This document shows positions 63,078 to 64,000 of a DNA stretch of 64,000 nt, piece by piece; positions within the stretch are counted from its first letter, which is position 1, and the number at the start of each line of letters is the position of its first letter. Made by a program: the position numbers and the translations under genes. The notes beneath the pieces were generated by a model. The model was not told the DNA's origin, searched no databases, and saw only the letters and a program-made list of their open reading frames with translations. The DNA is from Phenylobacterium sp. (GTDB taxonomy: Bacteria > Pseudomonadota > Alphaproteobacteria > Caulobacterales > Caulobacteraceae), in NCBI RefSeq assembly GCF_022402485.1, contig NZ_JAKRSA010000030.1, positions 1 through 64,000 of the forward strand, read 5' to 3'.

Positions 63078-64000
63078 TCAGCGCGTTTTAGCCGGGCTGA
63101 AGGCCCCAGCCTCGGACACGGCCACAGTTTCAGCCACCTGAACCGGGGTAATCTTGGCCGGATCGGCCAGACCAGCGCCCTTGGCCAGGCATTGTCCGGT
63201 GTCCATCAGCGCGTGCTGCCCCAGGCAGAACACATCCTCATAGTGCGGCTTGGAGACGGCCAGGCACTGGTAGAGATTTAGCTTGGCCATGTTCAGGCAG
63301 GAGGCGGAGGTGGGTTCCACCATGACGGCCGTCAGGAGATCGGCGCGATTCTCGCCGGCCTCCCCGAGGACCGCCAGAGCCGCGACAGCCAGGCTACGGG
63401 AGACCATGCGGCTGTAGGGCGGATCGACGGGGCTGGATGACAGGTTCAGGACGGCTGCGCCCATGGCGGCCTGCTGCAGACGCGCGGTCTCCTCAACATC
63501 GCCGACAATCGGCGTCGCCGACAGGGCCTTGGCCTGAGACAGGCGCAGGGCGCGGTTTTCCACGTCAGCCCGGGACCAGCGCGCCCTCTGCACGTCATAG
63601 GCCGCCTGCTTGACCGCCGCGCCCGTGCGGAACAGCTGCTGGCCCTCCGCCCCATAGGCGGCGACAACCAGGCCTGCTGCGCTGCGGGCGCCCGGCAAAT
63701 TGGCCGCATAGGTGGGATTGGCCACCAGCTCCGCCATCATCTGCGCGCGGGTCTCAGGATTGACGGAATAGCGGCGGACCGCTGCGACAAAGTCTGGGTC
63801 CTGCAAAGCCGCTATGGCGCCATAGGCCACAGCACCCTTCAGGAGTTGCACCGGCTCATAGGCTGCGGCTGTGCGCAGGGATTCAGCGATCGCCGCCCCA
63901 TCGCCGAAGACCGGCGAAATGGCCGAGGAGCGCGAAATGTAGAAGCGATAGGCGCTGGCCTGTTCGATCAGGTAGGGCGCCAGGGCCACGGCTGGCGGCG
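63078..64000 (-). CDS. Conserved hypothetical protein with Cys-containing C-terminus (5'-truncated by the window)
   Basis: Open frame to the window end; C-terminal SCLNMAKLNLYQCLAVSKPHYEDVFCLGQHALMDTGQC. Confidence 0.65.
   Translation of the reverse strand, partial: PPAVALAPYLIEQASAYRFYISRSSAISPVFGDGAAIAESLRTAAAYEPVQLLKGAVAYGAIAALQDPDFVAAVRRYSVNPETRAQMMAELVANPTYAANLPGARSAAGLVVAAYGAEGQQLFRTGAAVKQAAYDVQRARWSRADVENRALRLSQAKALSATPIVGDVEETARLQQAAMGAAVLNLSSSPVDPPYSRMVSRSLAVAALAVLGEAGENRADLLTAVMVEPTSASCLNMAKLNLYQCLAVSKPHYEDVFCLGQHALMDTGQCLAKGAGLADPAKITPVQVAETVAVSEAGAFSPAKTR

Overview
This is a GC-rich alphaproteobacterial chromosomal segment. It is most consistent with Caulobacterales (Caulobacter/Phenylobacterium-like): it carries a CcrM-type GANTC methyltransferase with a C-terminal RAMA-like region, split b/b' ATP synthase subunits, split gcvPA/gcvPB and TIGR02301. 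Most of the window is ordinary core content: gcvT-H-PA-PB behind a tandem glycine riboswitch, the atpI-B-E-F'-F Fo operon, smc, dciA, mutY, ccrM, rnhB, argS, ispH, thrB, rnhA, petABC, hemF, apt, ychF, pth and rplY. I see no CRISPR array, prophage, transposase, rRNA or convincing tRNA. The non-routine parts are: (1) a visibly lower-GC islet at about 7.1-9.5 kb with three uncharacterised genes, two of them carrying RNxxxH (HEPN-like) motifs and one of those interrupted by a single in-frame TAA; (2) a probable PUA/EVE-like + HNH nuclease at 45.1-46.1 kb, a candidate modification-dependent restriction enzyme; (3) a secreted protein at 40.9-42.2 kb made of five degenerate repeats, each with four cysteines; (4) a 26/29 inverted repeat at 10.5 kb resembling a dispersed intergenic repeat. 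I cannot demonstrate a new system from sequence alone; the islet and the HNH gene are the best candidates. All family names are from reading the translations, not from searches.
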